Positions 24,850-37,313 of a stretch of 64,000 nucleotides of DNA are shown one piece after another. The DNA is from Eupeodes corollae (Eukaryota; Arthropoda; Insecta; Diptera; Syrphidae): NCBI RefSeq assembly GCF_945859685.1, contig NC_079149.1:121121575-121185574 (forward strand). Reading direction: 5' to 3'. The position numbers and the translations under genes are program-made. Numbering within the stretch: position 1 is the stretch's first letter; each line of letters starts with the position of its first letter. The notes beneath the pieces are model-generated. The model worked only from the letters and a program-made list of their open reading frames with translations, searched no databases and had not been told where the DNA came from.

Positions 24850-25948
24850 TCAATGAGAGTATTATATATTATCTATTAGAACTGAATCTTCTTGTTGTCT
24901 TAAGATATTTACTTTTCGCTTTTCATGTATTTGTGTATCTGTATATATGTATTTACTGATGTATGTATTATATGTCATCAAAAGTAACCATACACCGCTT
25001 CATCAGAAAACACAAGTTTAATATAATATCAAGTAGAGGATTGGAAAATCGAAGAGGTTTGTCTTTGGATAATGACAATTACAATTGTGAAGCTCTTTCC
25101 CTCCATGACTATGAGCATTGTTCCTTAAATAACATTGACTTTGTACTTAATGTGGTATACCTCTATATAGCTATGTAAATAATATATGTACTGAAACGTT
25201 TATTTGTAAAATTGATGAATTGAAATTAAGATTACGTACTTACTCTTACGAACGGATAAAACAGGTGGGATAAAGGAAGAAGAAGACGTAGTTTTCATAG
25301 CTTAACAATTGGAACTCAATGAGAAAGAGCAAATAAGTTGATGAATTTTATAGATATGTACTGAAAAGGTTTACCTATGTTCTCATATGTAAGTACTTCA
25401 ATTAATCTTTTAGTGAAACTCTTTAAATAAACTAAGTGTGAATAAGACGATAGAAAGTATTTACTAACAAATTGAAGAAGAGTCTTTTCTCTTCTTATTT
25501 CTGTACGAACTAAAAGTTTAGGTTACAAATGTTATTGGAGAATTTTTAGCGTCATTGAATAGGAAAATTTGATGTGTTCTTTGAAAAAAAGTCAAAAAAG
25601 TATTATTCAACTTTTAAAAAGTACTGAATCGTGGAAAAGTTTATAAGAGATGAGTGATGAAAGATTTGGAACTCTGTCTGATACTCATAATATTAATTTT
25701 ATTTGTAATGCTTTCAAGAGCACTACAAATCTTTACTTTAGTGTTATCAAAGAAATTTAAAGATACCCCTCGAAAGCTTAAGTCTCGAGTGAACATTTTC
25801 CAAAAATTCTAACTTTTTACCGTTATAATTTAATACAAAATTTAGGTACAGAGAATGTTGAAATGTTATGTTGCAGATAATTGTGCTGTATTTAAAACTT
25901 TTAAGATAATTCTGTAAAGAACTTAACATTTCTATTTAAATAATATGA
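24850..25948. other. AT-rich spacer, no gene seen
   Basis: Only chance frames of about 60-71 codons. Confidence 0.5.
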
Positions 25949-26364
25949 GAGCTTGTGCATACGCAAAATTATTGAAATCGGTTCATAAGTTACTGAGAAA
26001 ATTTTAAAACAAAATAATGGTTCTAGAAGGCGTACCCTTCTAGAGCAATACAAAAATATATTTTTTTTCATTGAAAGAAGCCAAGTTAAGTTACAAAATT
26101 AAAGAGAAAATTTAAAACAGTCAATTAGTTTGTTTTTGAGAAAATTCGAAAAAAATGACTAAGGCAAATTTGCTTAAAAACTTAATTTCCAAGTTTGCCT
26201 AAATCAACCCAATATTGTTGGCTGTAGGGGCAAGAACAGACTGACAGACTGAAGCCACTTTCTTCTTCTCTACCATCGCAATGTTTGATGTTTGATTAAA
26301 ATCTCGAATTTGAAATTTTTTACGAATGCAAAACTTACCATAAAGTTTTTATGTGTGCAAGTAA
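25949..26364 (+). repeat. Interspersed repeat family B, copy 2
   Basis: Same landmarks as copy 1: GAGCTTG, AAATCGGTTC, TACTGAGAAA, a CAGACTGACAGACTG stretch, TAAAATCTCGAA and TTTACGAATGCAAAACTTACC, ending GTGCAAGTAA. It is shorter in the middle than copy 1. It lies only about 20 bp before family A copy 3 in the same orientation. Confidence 0.75.
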
Positions 26365-26383
26365 TACAAAATTAATCAAATAT

Positions 26384-27906
26384 AAAAAGAGGCTGGGATG
26401 CGATCCACACTAATAACTTCCCATCCCTTCATTCGATTTATTTTGCTTAAAAGGTTTGTAGATTTGTGTGTTTTGTTAAAAAAGTTGTCAGTTGAAATAT
26501 TCTAAGCAAATTAAAAATGTTTGCATATGATGAAATAGCTTAATTGAAAACTTATTTTGGCTAACGAGATTTTTATTGGAAAACCAATTTTTAAGAACTT
26601 TAATAACATTTCTTAAATGTTTTTATTTCTAATATAGATAAATACAAATTGGATAATTGAAATTTATTTGAAGCCTACTATTTTTTGAAGGTTTAAATTT
26701 TGTATGAAAAAACTGGCTGTTAGGTTTTTATAAAAAAATTGAAAATGTGGAAAACAATATTTTTTATAAAATAAAAAATTATTTAAAAACTATATCTTTA
26801 ATTTTTGAAAAGATATATGAGCCAAAAATGAATTTTTACGAACTTTCATTATTTATTTTTAGATATTTATTTTTTGTTAAAAACTGTCATTTCGATTTTT
26901 CTCAAAATTGTATTGAATGTTCAAAACAATATTTCCTATAAGATAAAATTAATTTGAAGCTAATATTTTTAATTTTTGAAAAGATAATTGAGCCGAAAAT
27001 CAAATTTTTCCACCTTTTGTTAATTTTTTTTAGATTTTTAATTTTTTTGTAAGAAAACTGTCATTTTGATTTTTCTTAAAATGTAACTGAATGTTGACAA
27101 CAATATTTAAAAAAAAAATAGTTTAAAACCAATATCTTGAAGTTTTGAAAAGTAATCTAAGCCGAAAATCAATTTTTACTAACTTTTATTAATTTCATAT
27201 TCAATTCGATTTTTCTTAAAGTTTTACCGAATGTTGAAAACAATAATTCTTATAAAATAAAATAAGTTGGAAGCCATTATCTCAAATTTTTGAAAAGATA
27301 TTTGAGTCGAAATTGAATTTTTACCAACTTTGAGTAGTGGTTTCTTAGGTTTAGGAAAACTGTATATTCGATTTTTTTCAAAATTTTACCTGATATCAAA
27401 AACATTATTTTTTCGTTGCACAAAATTATTTTGGAGATAAAACCATTTTTTTTTTCGTAAAATTTTCGAGGTGACAACATTTTTCTTCAGTTTTTTTGAT
27501 TTATAAAAAAAAATTAATTTTTGGATCACGTTACAATAAATAATACAAAATTTAATTCAAGTTTCTAGCGGTATTTGTTCGTTAGATATTTATGATTTAC
27601 CAACATTTTCGCTTTTTTTTTAAACTGTTATGGTAAAAAAAACACACACGCAATTTTCTTGAGAGCCCTTTCTGTATCTATCTGCATTATTATCTGTATA
27701 ACAAAATTAATTTGAAGTCGATATCTCTTCTGGTTCTTGAGCTATGGACAACGAAAAAAACGTTGCGAACATACGTACACACACACGGACAGATACCTTT
27801 CCAAAAATCTTTCATTGCGACTCTAGAGACCTTGAAGCTTGGAGAAATGTCAACATTTTTAATTCGACAAATCGGACTCATTACAAAATTTCCTATGGGA
27901 AGTTAA
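26384..27906 (+). repeat. Interspersed repeat family A, copy 3
   Basis: The longest uninterrupted copy. The head AAAAAGAGGCTGGGATGCGA begins at 26384 and the tail ends with TCCTATGGGAAGTTAA at 27906. Interior units repeat the phrases TGTCATTTCGATTTTTCTC, AATTTTTGAAAAGATA and GAAAATCAAATTTTT at spacings of about 170 bp. The tail region is open on the plus strand (27744-27998), reading KIFHCDSRDLEAWRNVNIFN. Confidence 0.85.
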
Positions 27907-30900
27907 TAATAAATAATTATTATTATTTTCATCACTCCAACCAATTATTTAAAGTACAATATAACTTGCTGTGCCTTGTTTTAAATAAAAACCATTAAAA
28001 TATTGCCAACTCAAGAAAAAATAAGAAATAACAAAAATAGCAAACAAATAAATGTAAATGTCTCATTTATCTTTACCGAAAAGCATTTTTATAGAAGATT
28101 AATTTGATACAAGTATTATTATGGAATATTATTTTCTCAATTTTTTGCCTAGTTAACGAATTCAACAAATTATAATTTTCAGCCTATTAATGGCTTATTT
28201 ATTATTCATTCATTTATGTTAAAAAATGTATATGAGTAGGCACTCAATTGAGTCATTAAATAGAAAAATATAAAGATTGAATAATTTTTAAGGATATTCA
28301 CTCATGATTTCTTATTTATTTATTGGTTTTTGAAAAAGCCTAAAGGTTTAGTTAATAGTTTTTTGTGAGCTATTACAATGTATATATAATTTATGCACAT
28401 TATAAACTTATTTGGAGTGAAAACCTGTCCAAATCACTTACACTTTCTATCGGTATTAATTATTCAAAAAGCACTTCAAAATATACAAGGGTATATAAAT
28501 AATAAAAAATCTATTTCATTACTTTTAATTCATTAACATTTAATTTCACTGACTTTTGTAAATCACAATTTTTCGGGTCTGATTTTTTTCTGTATAAGCA
28601 TATTTAATTTATAGCCTTGATTTTATGGCCAGGAATCCCTTTACAAGCTTTTAATCGGTTATGTTCAACTACTTTTACATCTAGACTTGTGTGATTGTTG
28701 TAAAACACCCCTCCTAAAAATTTGCGTGAATATAAAATGCTAAGTGCTTTGCATTTTCAGATAGATAATTGCTCTTCTTTGAATTTTTCGTTTATTTTTT
28801 TTTTGTTCTGTGTGAACATAGGTTCTTTTTTAAACTCCATCATACTTGAACTCTTTTTATTTAAGTTTCCATTGCAATCTGCAGGATATTGCAGAGAGTC
28901 AGATAAAAGAAAACAAAACAGAACTTCTCAAGGTAAAAATAGAGGGCTCCTTTATAATTCCCCCCATTATAATTCTATAGGATGGTAGATACGTAAATAT
29001 ATTTTTTTATGTATTAAATACTTTTTTCAAAAGCAACATTTAAACGCACGCTATTTTCCTTTTTCCCTTCTTTAAAAAAAGCAAAAGAAAACAAAAATTT
29101 TCCATTGTTTAGTGTCTCTTGTTTTTTCCCTTTCACTTCAATTTCTTGCTAAGAAAATTACTTTTTATAACTTCACTATGTTGTAATTAGCTTAAGAGCG
29201 CTAAGTTGCGTCCTTGTTGTCGGTATATGTAAAAGAATCATAAGAAAAGTTTCCCTTAAATGCTAAAAAATTAACCCCAAAAAACTGACCTAATTATGCA
29301 AAAAAAAAGAAGAAAAATGTGATAATAATGACGATAATGCTGATATGCGTGCTAAAAGTTGTGTTAAAATTCTACGGTTCAAGCTAAAGAATTCAACCTT
29401 TTTCCAATGTCCGAAATCCATCTGAAATATCTGCAGAGCAGCTGCGTCACTATGCTTTGTCTCCTGAGTCCTGAGACACGACAACTTAACTGCATAGGTC
29501 CTTGTACATAGATTAAAGAATAATAAAAAATATAGGTAAAGGTTCTGCTATAGGTAGTTATGAATTCATAATTTAAAATTTCCCTCCATTCTCTTGGTTT
29601 ATTTTTTAAGTCTTAAATTATGTAGCTATTGTTGGAAGAATGAACTTTTTCTGCATTGCATGATAAAGGACACAAAAAAGGAGCTGCTTGTCATCATCGT
29701 CGTTGTCGTCGTCATCGCAATTTTCAGAATCAGAGAGTGCTTTTAGCGATTTATTTTCAAAGTGAGCTACACGAGAGTAAGTACTTACAGTTATTGTACT
29801 GTGTAATCATTCAAAACTTTCAAAATGAAGAAAAATTTAAAACTTCTTCCACCTTATGCGACTTGCGAGTAATATAATTCTACCTCTCCAGTCCCTATGT
29901 ACTAATAATAATTTACACACGAAACGAGGACTACACGACTACGACGCGACCGAACGTCAGAGGATATTTTTAAGCTTTCGTCAGCTCACAAGAGTTTTTC
30001 ATAAGCGAAAAAGCCACCCTTAAAATAATACTCTCTCAATTATACCACTGACTAAATTGAAATGTGAAATATTTAGCTTATTATTTTAAAATGTGTGGTG
30101 TAGTGGTATATTCATAGGCTTTTAAAGGAAGTCATGCAAATTGTAAATCATCATGCTAAAGAGCAAGGACCTTATACATACATATGTATGTACGTCTAGT
30201 TTTATTTTTTTGTAAATAAATTTATGGAATTCAGTTAGGCAAATTTGTGTGCTAAGTTTGGGCAACTTAAAATACATATGTATATGTACATAAATGCTTT
30301 GAAAAATGTAATTTTTTACGGAAATAAACAATTATAAGTCTAAAGATGCTAAATCACACAATATGAAATCAAATTTTGCGTTTAAATTGATTGCCATCAT
30401 TGAATCGAAATTTATAATTAGAATTTAATTATTTTGGATTTGAATGCTTTTACATTGATGCCTTAGAAATTTATTTAAGGTTGCGTTCACAGTAAAAATC
30501 TATAAATAATCAAATTAAAACACTACATTACTGATAGTTCTTCTTTGAGTTTTTAACTACAAAAAAGACAACAAAGTTCTTAAATCCTGAACATTTTATT
30601 TCCTGTTCATTCTGTAAACGAATGTCTGATCATGAATATATGATCATCTTTAAAATATAAACTTTCAAACTTCAAGACCTTATAATATCGAAGTCTTGCT
30701 AGCTTTCTTTGAAACAAAATATCACCAAATAAAAGTAATATTCGTTAATTATAATAAAAGTGCCTATATGCCTAGGTGAACCACTAAAAAATTATGTATC
30801 CCAAAGTATAATGGGCACTTTTGGCAACTTACTTTCTAAATACATGCGGTACGGTTTAAGTTTTTTGTAAAACAAATTGTCAATTGATTTTTATTTTAAG

Positions 30901-31300
30901 TTTTACAAATAGTTAATCTATCGGCACCATTATTTCAGTATCATCAGCAAAAGTGTGCATGATATAGTATTAACTGGAATATCCCCTTGTATATAAAAGA
31001 TAAAAACTAGGTCCTAGGATACTTCCTTACGGTAAGCTGGCTTTTATTTTCCATAGATTTTCCAGTAATTTTGGTCCACCGTACCCTTAAGAGTCAGTAT
31101 TTCAAATTAATATTTTTTGGTAATGTACTGAACAGTGATTAGATCGTGCACAGGTGATTTTTTATTAGATAACTTATGTTGACACAAGCTTCTTACTTTT
31201 TTGTGCGAGGCACAAGAAATTTCATATTTGGTTTCTATGATATCCAGCAAAAGGCCAGCTTTTTGTTTCGAGAAAAAAGTATGAAACTAAAAACACATTT
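27907..31300. other. AT-rich spacer, no gene seen
   Basis: Chance frames only (up to 88 codons at 28722-28988, rich in Phe and Ser). No RNA gene, mobile element or repeat recognised. Confidence 0.5.
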
Positions 31301-31720
31301 TTAACTTCCCATAGGAAGTTATTGTAATGGATACGATTTTTGAATTGAAAATTTTGACATTTCTGTACGTTTCAAGGTCTTTAGAGTAGAAATAAAAGAT
31401 TTTTAGAAAGATGTCTGTGAGTGCGTGTGTACGTACGTTCGTACGTTTGCAAAGTTTTTTTCGTCGTCCATAGCTCAACAACCAGAAGAGATATAGACTT
31501 CAAATAAATTTTTGTATACAGATAATAATGCAGAAAGATGCAGAAAGGGATCTCAAGAAAATTGCGTGGGTAGTTTTTTGTATCATAGCAGTTTAAAAAA
31601 AAGTGAACATTTTGGTTAAAACTAAATATCTCACGAACTAATGAGGCTGGAGACTTGAATTAAATTTTATATTATGTATTGTAACGTGATACAAAACAAA
31701 TATGAAAAAACGAATTGCAC
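31301..31720 (-). repeat. Interspersed repeat family A, copy 4 (tail only)
   Basis: Starts at the left with TTAACTTCCCATAGGAAGTT (the tail palindrome), then runs through the CGTACGTTCGTACGT stretch, TCGTCGTCCATAGCTCAA and ACTAAATATCTCACGAAC. It breaks off near 31720, just past GTAACGTGATAC. The tandem-unit interior and the head are missing. The minus frame reads FLKIFYFYSKDLETYRNVKI. Confidence 0.85.
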
Positions 31721-33109
31721 ATTAAGTTCATATGGTGTTCAAGCAAAAAGAACAGGATTTTCTTTCCTTAAGAAAAGTAGAAAACTAAAATAAACAGTTT
31801 TCAACTTCACTAACAATGTAAGTTATCAGCTTAAGTTGCATTTAAGCCTCTTTTTCATTTATTAATTTACATAAAGCCATCGATGGAATAAAAAGTTCAC
31901 AAACGCAAGAATTCCACTCGTATTATTTCAAATTACACCATTAACGAATATGTATTTCAATTTCATATAAAGTTCAACAGCTACCTGATTTTCTCAATCC
32001 AATTTACACACAATTAAAAACAGAAAAGAAAAACTTAATTTCCAAATTACTACTTAATCAAAGAGCTTTTCCATGCTTACACATTCATACATCAAGTAGC
32101 GAAATTTAATTTGAGAAATTGCTATTTTGGATTGATGGAGGCCCACCGGATACTTTTGCTGTCTGTCTGCCTGCCTGACTCTGGTGTAAACGAAGTGGCA
32201 TCTGACATTCCGCGTAAGCAAAACCATTCAATTTATTATACGTTTGTATCGTATGGCAGTGTACAAGGCGTATAAGTAAATACTGATGCGGGTATCCGAC
32301 ATTAAAGAAGATGCAAAGACTGATGAATGAATGAGTGAATACAATAAACACACAAAAAAAAAACAAAATCAAAAATCACTTGCATCGTCAGAAGATTAAT
32401 GGCATGAATTAAAGTGAATGAAAGGAACTCTGATGGAGTCAAAGTCAGAATCGGAACCGGAACCAAAACCAGAACAATGCGTTGTGATAAACGATTTAAA
32501 CAAAAAAAACATCTTTTTTATATATTTTTCAATTATTTATGCAGGGCCTTTTTTCAAAAGTAATAATGAAGAAAATGAAGACTCGTGTGATGTATCATTA
32601 GGCTCTAGATAAAGTGTCATAAGTTGCCAAAAGATCAAATATGAATTCATCTTTAATCTTATATAAGCTTCCCATTTTCTGAAAAAAATGATCTTGCCTA
32701 CTTGCAGCAGATTACAAAGGCTGTTTTTTAGGTGTTTAAGTTAACTGACATAAAGTTTATTTTATGGAAGTTAATCTTAAGGCATTTTAATTTAAATAAA
32801 TTTCTGGTGTATGACTGAAATTGCTGGCAAAAATGTATTCTATTTCATTTTTATTTAATTTAAATATCATAATTGCTTAACAACAGTAAGATTTAAAATC
32901 ATATAAAATAACTGTAAGCTTATTTTACAAAAAAGGCTGAGCTAAGATAATAAAAAAAATTACTTTAATTATTAAAAATATCATAAGATACAAAAATTCA
33001 TTGATTATTAAAAATATTCATAATGAAAAATGAGATCCAAGTTATATACTACGAGGTAAAGTGTTACAGAAAATTGACGTTTCGATGTTAAATATGAGTA
33101 AAGAGGGAT
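31721..33109. other. AT-rich spacer, no gene seen
   Basis: The 88-codon minus frame at 32106-32372 and the 64-codon plus frame at 32418-32612 show no family resemblance. Confidence 0.5.
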
Positions 33110-34230
33110 AATTAGCTGATGAGATTTGTGTTTAAGGTCGCCCTTCTTACTCTGTCAAAAGTATATTGTTGTTGGTGTGCTATAAGTATGTCGGAAAGCA
33201 AAATTAAACTACGAAGTTCTACATATTTTTCAAAAGGCATGTCTTGTAAGCGCGAGGCAACATCAGATATCCTATTATATCTACGTAACCCAAAAACATA
33301 ACGGTTGAGTTAAAAGCTACATTAAGTTTTCCTCTGCTCTTGAAACTGCAGTTACAATAGATTTATACAACTATAAACCAGAATAGGAATTAACAAGGTT
33401 TTGGCGAGAAACAAACGTACGAAATACTCCATAAACCTTACCAACGAACCCATTTATATAATCATCCCAAATCAAAAGACGATTAAAAGTCAAACCAAGA
33501 TTCTTTGCTGTAACCACATATTCGTTTAGCATTGCTCAGAACAATTGGTGGAAAATAAGAAAGGTCAAGAGATTTTCTAAGACATACATTTGGATTTGTT
33601 TGGGTTCGACATAAGTCGGTTTGACAAAGACCAATTTGAAACTCTCTTCAGTTCTTCATTGATGCAGAAAGCTCCATGTTCTATAAGGTCAAGTGGACAT
33701 CTGAAGTAAAGCTGAACGTCATCAGCATACAAGTGAGAGCTGCAATTAACTAATGAAGATAAAAACAAGAAAACAAGAGAGGACCCAGTATGGAACCTTG
33801 TGGTACCCCAGTTACTGGCAATATCATACACAAAAAAGTAGGATGACGAGTCCAACAGCTTTTGACTTTATAGAAAGAACACTTTCGACTACATCAGTAC
33901 TATCAACAGCATAAAATTTAAAACCAGGCTCTTTACTGTCACTTTGGTCAGTAAAAAAAACTGAAGGCCAAACCTGTGGCGGTGGAGAAGAAATTAATTT
34001 TTCATAAAGTTTATTGCCATTAATGTCCTCAACAGCACCAAATTTTGTCTTTCCGATTCCGATTCTGCGTAGATTTTTCCAGAGCTGGCGACCATTTGTG
34101 AACTTGTGCTAAGCTGTTGAGAAAAATGTTGGTATTTAGCCTCGCGTATCATAGCTACTAAAACATATGACGCAGTTTGGTTACTCGATATCTTTTCCAA
34201 TTCGTATAGCGTTCTCGCTGTTCCATCCAT
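33110..34230 (-). pseudogene. Non-LTR retrotransposon (LINE) reverse transcriptase fossil
   Basis: Read on the minus strand from right to left, pieces of a jockey-like LINE polyprotein appear in several frames. Near 33990-34090 is an upstream segment (LWKNLRRIGIGKTKFGA). Near 33850-33900 is FYAVDSTDVVESVLSIKSKA. At about 33770-33830 is the RT motif VPQGSILGPLLF. The catalytic box YADD lies at 33718-33729, followed by VSNWSLSNRLMSNPNKSKC. After that comes NLGLTFNRLLIWDDYINGF and, near 33120-33300, RISDVASRLQDMPFEKYVEL. Frameshifts, stops and a deletion between the KSKA and VPQG segments show it is dead. It is 5'-truncated, with no ORF1 or endonuclease seen. Confidence 0.8.
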
Positions 34231-36439
34231 GATTTTTCAAAATAAATTTGCACAATTTGGAAGCGTTGTTCAGAAGCCTGTCAAATAATTTTAAAATGTT
34301 ATACCCAACAAAAAATAAATCACTTGACAGCTGACTTGAAACCAATACCTATTAAAAACACCCGTAACATCCATCTGATGGTATAAATTCTAAGTGGACA
34401 AAACTCCACTAAATAAACTATAGAAGTTCATTGCTTGGCGCGTTTTGGGTTAAGCTATATCATTGTCGTGTCGTAGATGTTCCAACATTTAACCTGTATT
34501 CCCATAGAAACTCTTGCATCATCCTATCCTATCCACTTCCGGATAAATGTCGAAATCTCATAGATCCGACATGTTAATAACTTCGGGCAGATTTTAGAAC
34601 AAAAGCGTCTACTTCTGCAGTTTCTGACGTTCGCCATATTCGACATACATATATATAGTCCTAAAATTAATGTGAAATTTTGATCGATTTTATGTGTCTT
34701 TTGTTTTGCGCAATTTGTTGACCACCATCGCCATCAGAGGGAACTCTATTTCTATTGTAGTTTATGTAAAATACACTTTATACGTAGGGCACATAATCAG
34801 GTGAAGTGAAATGCTATGATGATTTTGTGTATACCAGAGAAGGTGGAAATGCTTTGTCTACGCGCAATCGGGTAAATTGCATAGTGAATCATATTTCGGG
34901 CCTTTGGGTCTATTCATTCAGTCAGTCTTCTATACATATATATATATGAAGGTTTAAATACGAGTATATTTATGGTCATAGAAGGAAAAGATAAGTTTAT
35001 AAAAGTGAGCCACAAGGGTATTAGATCTTTGGAATTTTGTATGTAATCTAATATTTGGATACCTACATTACATTATTATAGCCTGCAGAAAGTGCATAGC
35101 AGATATTTGGAGCTAGAGCTCTAACCTACCTTCGTTGACCACATTAGGTATAAATACTTGTTGTTTATAAGACATGATGCCTGACAAAATAATTGTGTAA
35201 CACTATAATAATAGCGTTGAGAAGTAGCTACTTTAAGTTGGGAATTAGAGTCACACGTTGTTGTATGACAAAACAATCCTCTTATGAATTACCTTCAACC
35301 AAAGCATAGTAAGCAAATCATATGCTAGGTTGGGTATTCGTATATGGTGTATAGATGATATAAGACCACAATACTGAAGTGTTGGGGGATTTATATTATT
35401 GATGATGATGTTACAAGTTGGCAGTAGGTCATAGAGTCAAACAGCAGTGAATTAAAGCTACCCGACAACAATGGTTTAAATAAATTTAACGTAGGAGGTA
35501 CCTTTCAAAAATATATACTTAGACTTAAAATGAAGAAGCAATACAAAAAAAATGTAAGTAAGAAAGTTTGGGTGCTTAGAAACTAAATTTTAAGTCGCAC
35601 GAGAAATTGTGTGGGTGGAAATAAACTCAAAGTGAAATTAGGCCACCGAGAATTTTGTACAAAGTTTTGGTTTTGTTTAGAAAAATAAATCGCTGTAATA
35701 GTGAAATAAAATAAGAATTTGCAGCCTACATTTTACACTGTAACAAATTGAATTACAAGACTCTAATCGATCAGTCTTTGTAAGAAGCTCTTCTATTAGT
35801 TGAGTTCATAAAATATAATCCATCACTTAAATACAAATATTTTCACTTTACTTCCAACAAAGAGATTGAAAGGCTTTTTAAAATCCAAGAGGATATTTTA
35901 GTATTGTAAAATATTTAATTTTGAAGAAATCCAGAATTTATTTATTTGGTTGCAATTTTAAGTATCTTTTTCGCGAAGATAGAAGTTTGACAATTCTTCT
36001 ACTGCTCAGAAAACCCCCTTTAACACTTTCACATCAGATAAGATTGATATTTTGGGGGTTTGTCATTTAAAAAAAAAAATTGAAAAAGAATTTTGTATAT
36101 AATCATTACTAATAAGTTCTTATACAAATTTTAAAATTTGTCATTCAAATAACTCCGAAAAGTATGCAAATAATATTTAAAACTTATGGTAAGCTGTTTT
36201 TTGTCGAAATAGGTTGAAGAGGTCAAATATTTTCGGCTTAGTAGTATTTTCGGTAGATTTTATTTCTTCAATGAAATTTTTCTAATATTTTTTCTAAATT
36301 TTGACAGGATTGAAGATATTCGAAGTAAAAATAAAATCTCATAGTACAATAGTTTTTTTATTTTTTGTAATTGCAATTTTTACTAAACTCATACAAAAAT
36401 ATTCCATATTTAAAAATTTCATGGAAAATAAAGTTTAAT
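34231..36439. other. AT-rich spacer, no gene seen
   Basis: No frame, RNA gene or repeat recognised beyond short TA runs near 34928. Confidence 0.5.
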
Positions 36440-37313
36440 AAAAGAGGCTGCGATGCGATCGACACTGGTAACTGACCATCCCATCTGTCAATTTGTCTTA
36501 CTTAAAATTTTGAAGGTTTTCCTGTTTGGTTAAAAAAGTTATCACTCCAATTATTCTTAAAAAAAATTAAAACTACCAACAATATTTTCAAATAAAGAAA
36601 TAGTTTAGTTTGAAAATCTAGTTTTGTTAAATAGATTCATAGTCGAAAACAAATTTTTACCAATTTTAGTAGCATTTCTTGAATTTTTACAAATTGGATG
36701 AATGAAATTAATTTGAGAGATATCAAGAACCGAACATCAATTTTTACCAAATTTGCGTACTATTTTTTGTAGATGTTATTTTTTTATTAAAAAAAGACTG
36801 TTGCATTTTTATAAAAAAAATTACTTAATATTGAAAACAATGTTTTCTGGAAAATAAAAGTTAAAAGTAAATTTTTACAAAGTTTTGGTATTGTTTTTTT
36901 CTTAGGTTTTAATTTTTGTAAGAAAACTGTCAATTCGATTCGAAATTCACTTTTTGCCAACTTTGAGTAATATTTTGTTTATAAAAAAACTGTCAATTAG
37001 TTCGTGAGATATTTAGGGTTAAGCAAAATGTTTACCATGTTTTTAAACTGCTATTGTAAAAACCACCCATGTAATTTTCTTGAGAGCCATTTCTGAATTA
37101 TGATCTTTAGAACAAAATTTATTTGAAGTCTATATCTCTTCTGATTGTTGAACTATGGACGACGAAAAAAGTACGAACGTACGTACACACGCATGCACAG
37201 ACATCTTTCTAGAAATCTTTTATTTCGATTCTAGGGATTTTAAAACGTCGAGAAATGTCAAAATTTTCAATTCGACAAATCGAATCCATTACAATAACTT
37301 CCTATGGGAAGTT
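36440..37313 (+). repeat. Interspersed repeat family A, copy 5
   Basis: Both ends are present: GAGGCTGCGATGCGATCGAC at the left and AACTTCCTATGGGAAGTTCA at the right. The interior has fewer tandem units than copies 1-3, so the copy is only about 0.87 kb. The tail frame stays open on the plus strand, reading FYFDSRDFKTSRNVKIFNST and ending NNFLWEV. Confidence 0.85.

Noticed and set aside
33119..33301. 60-codon plus-strand frame
   Set aside because: Antisense shadow of the LINE fossil C-terminal region.
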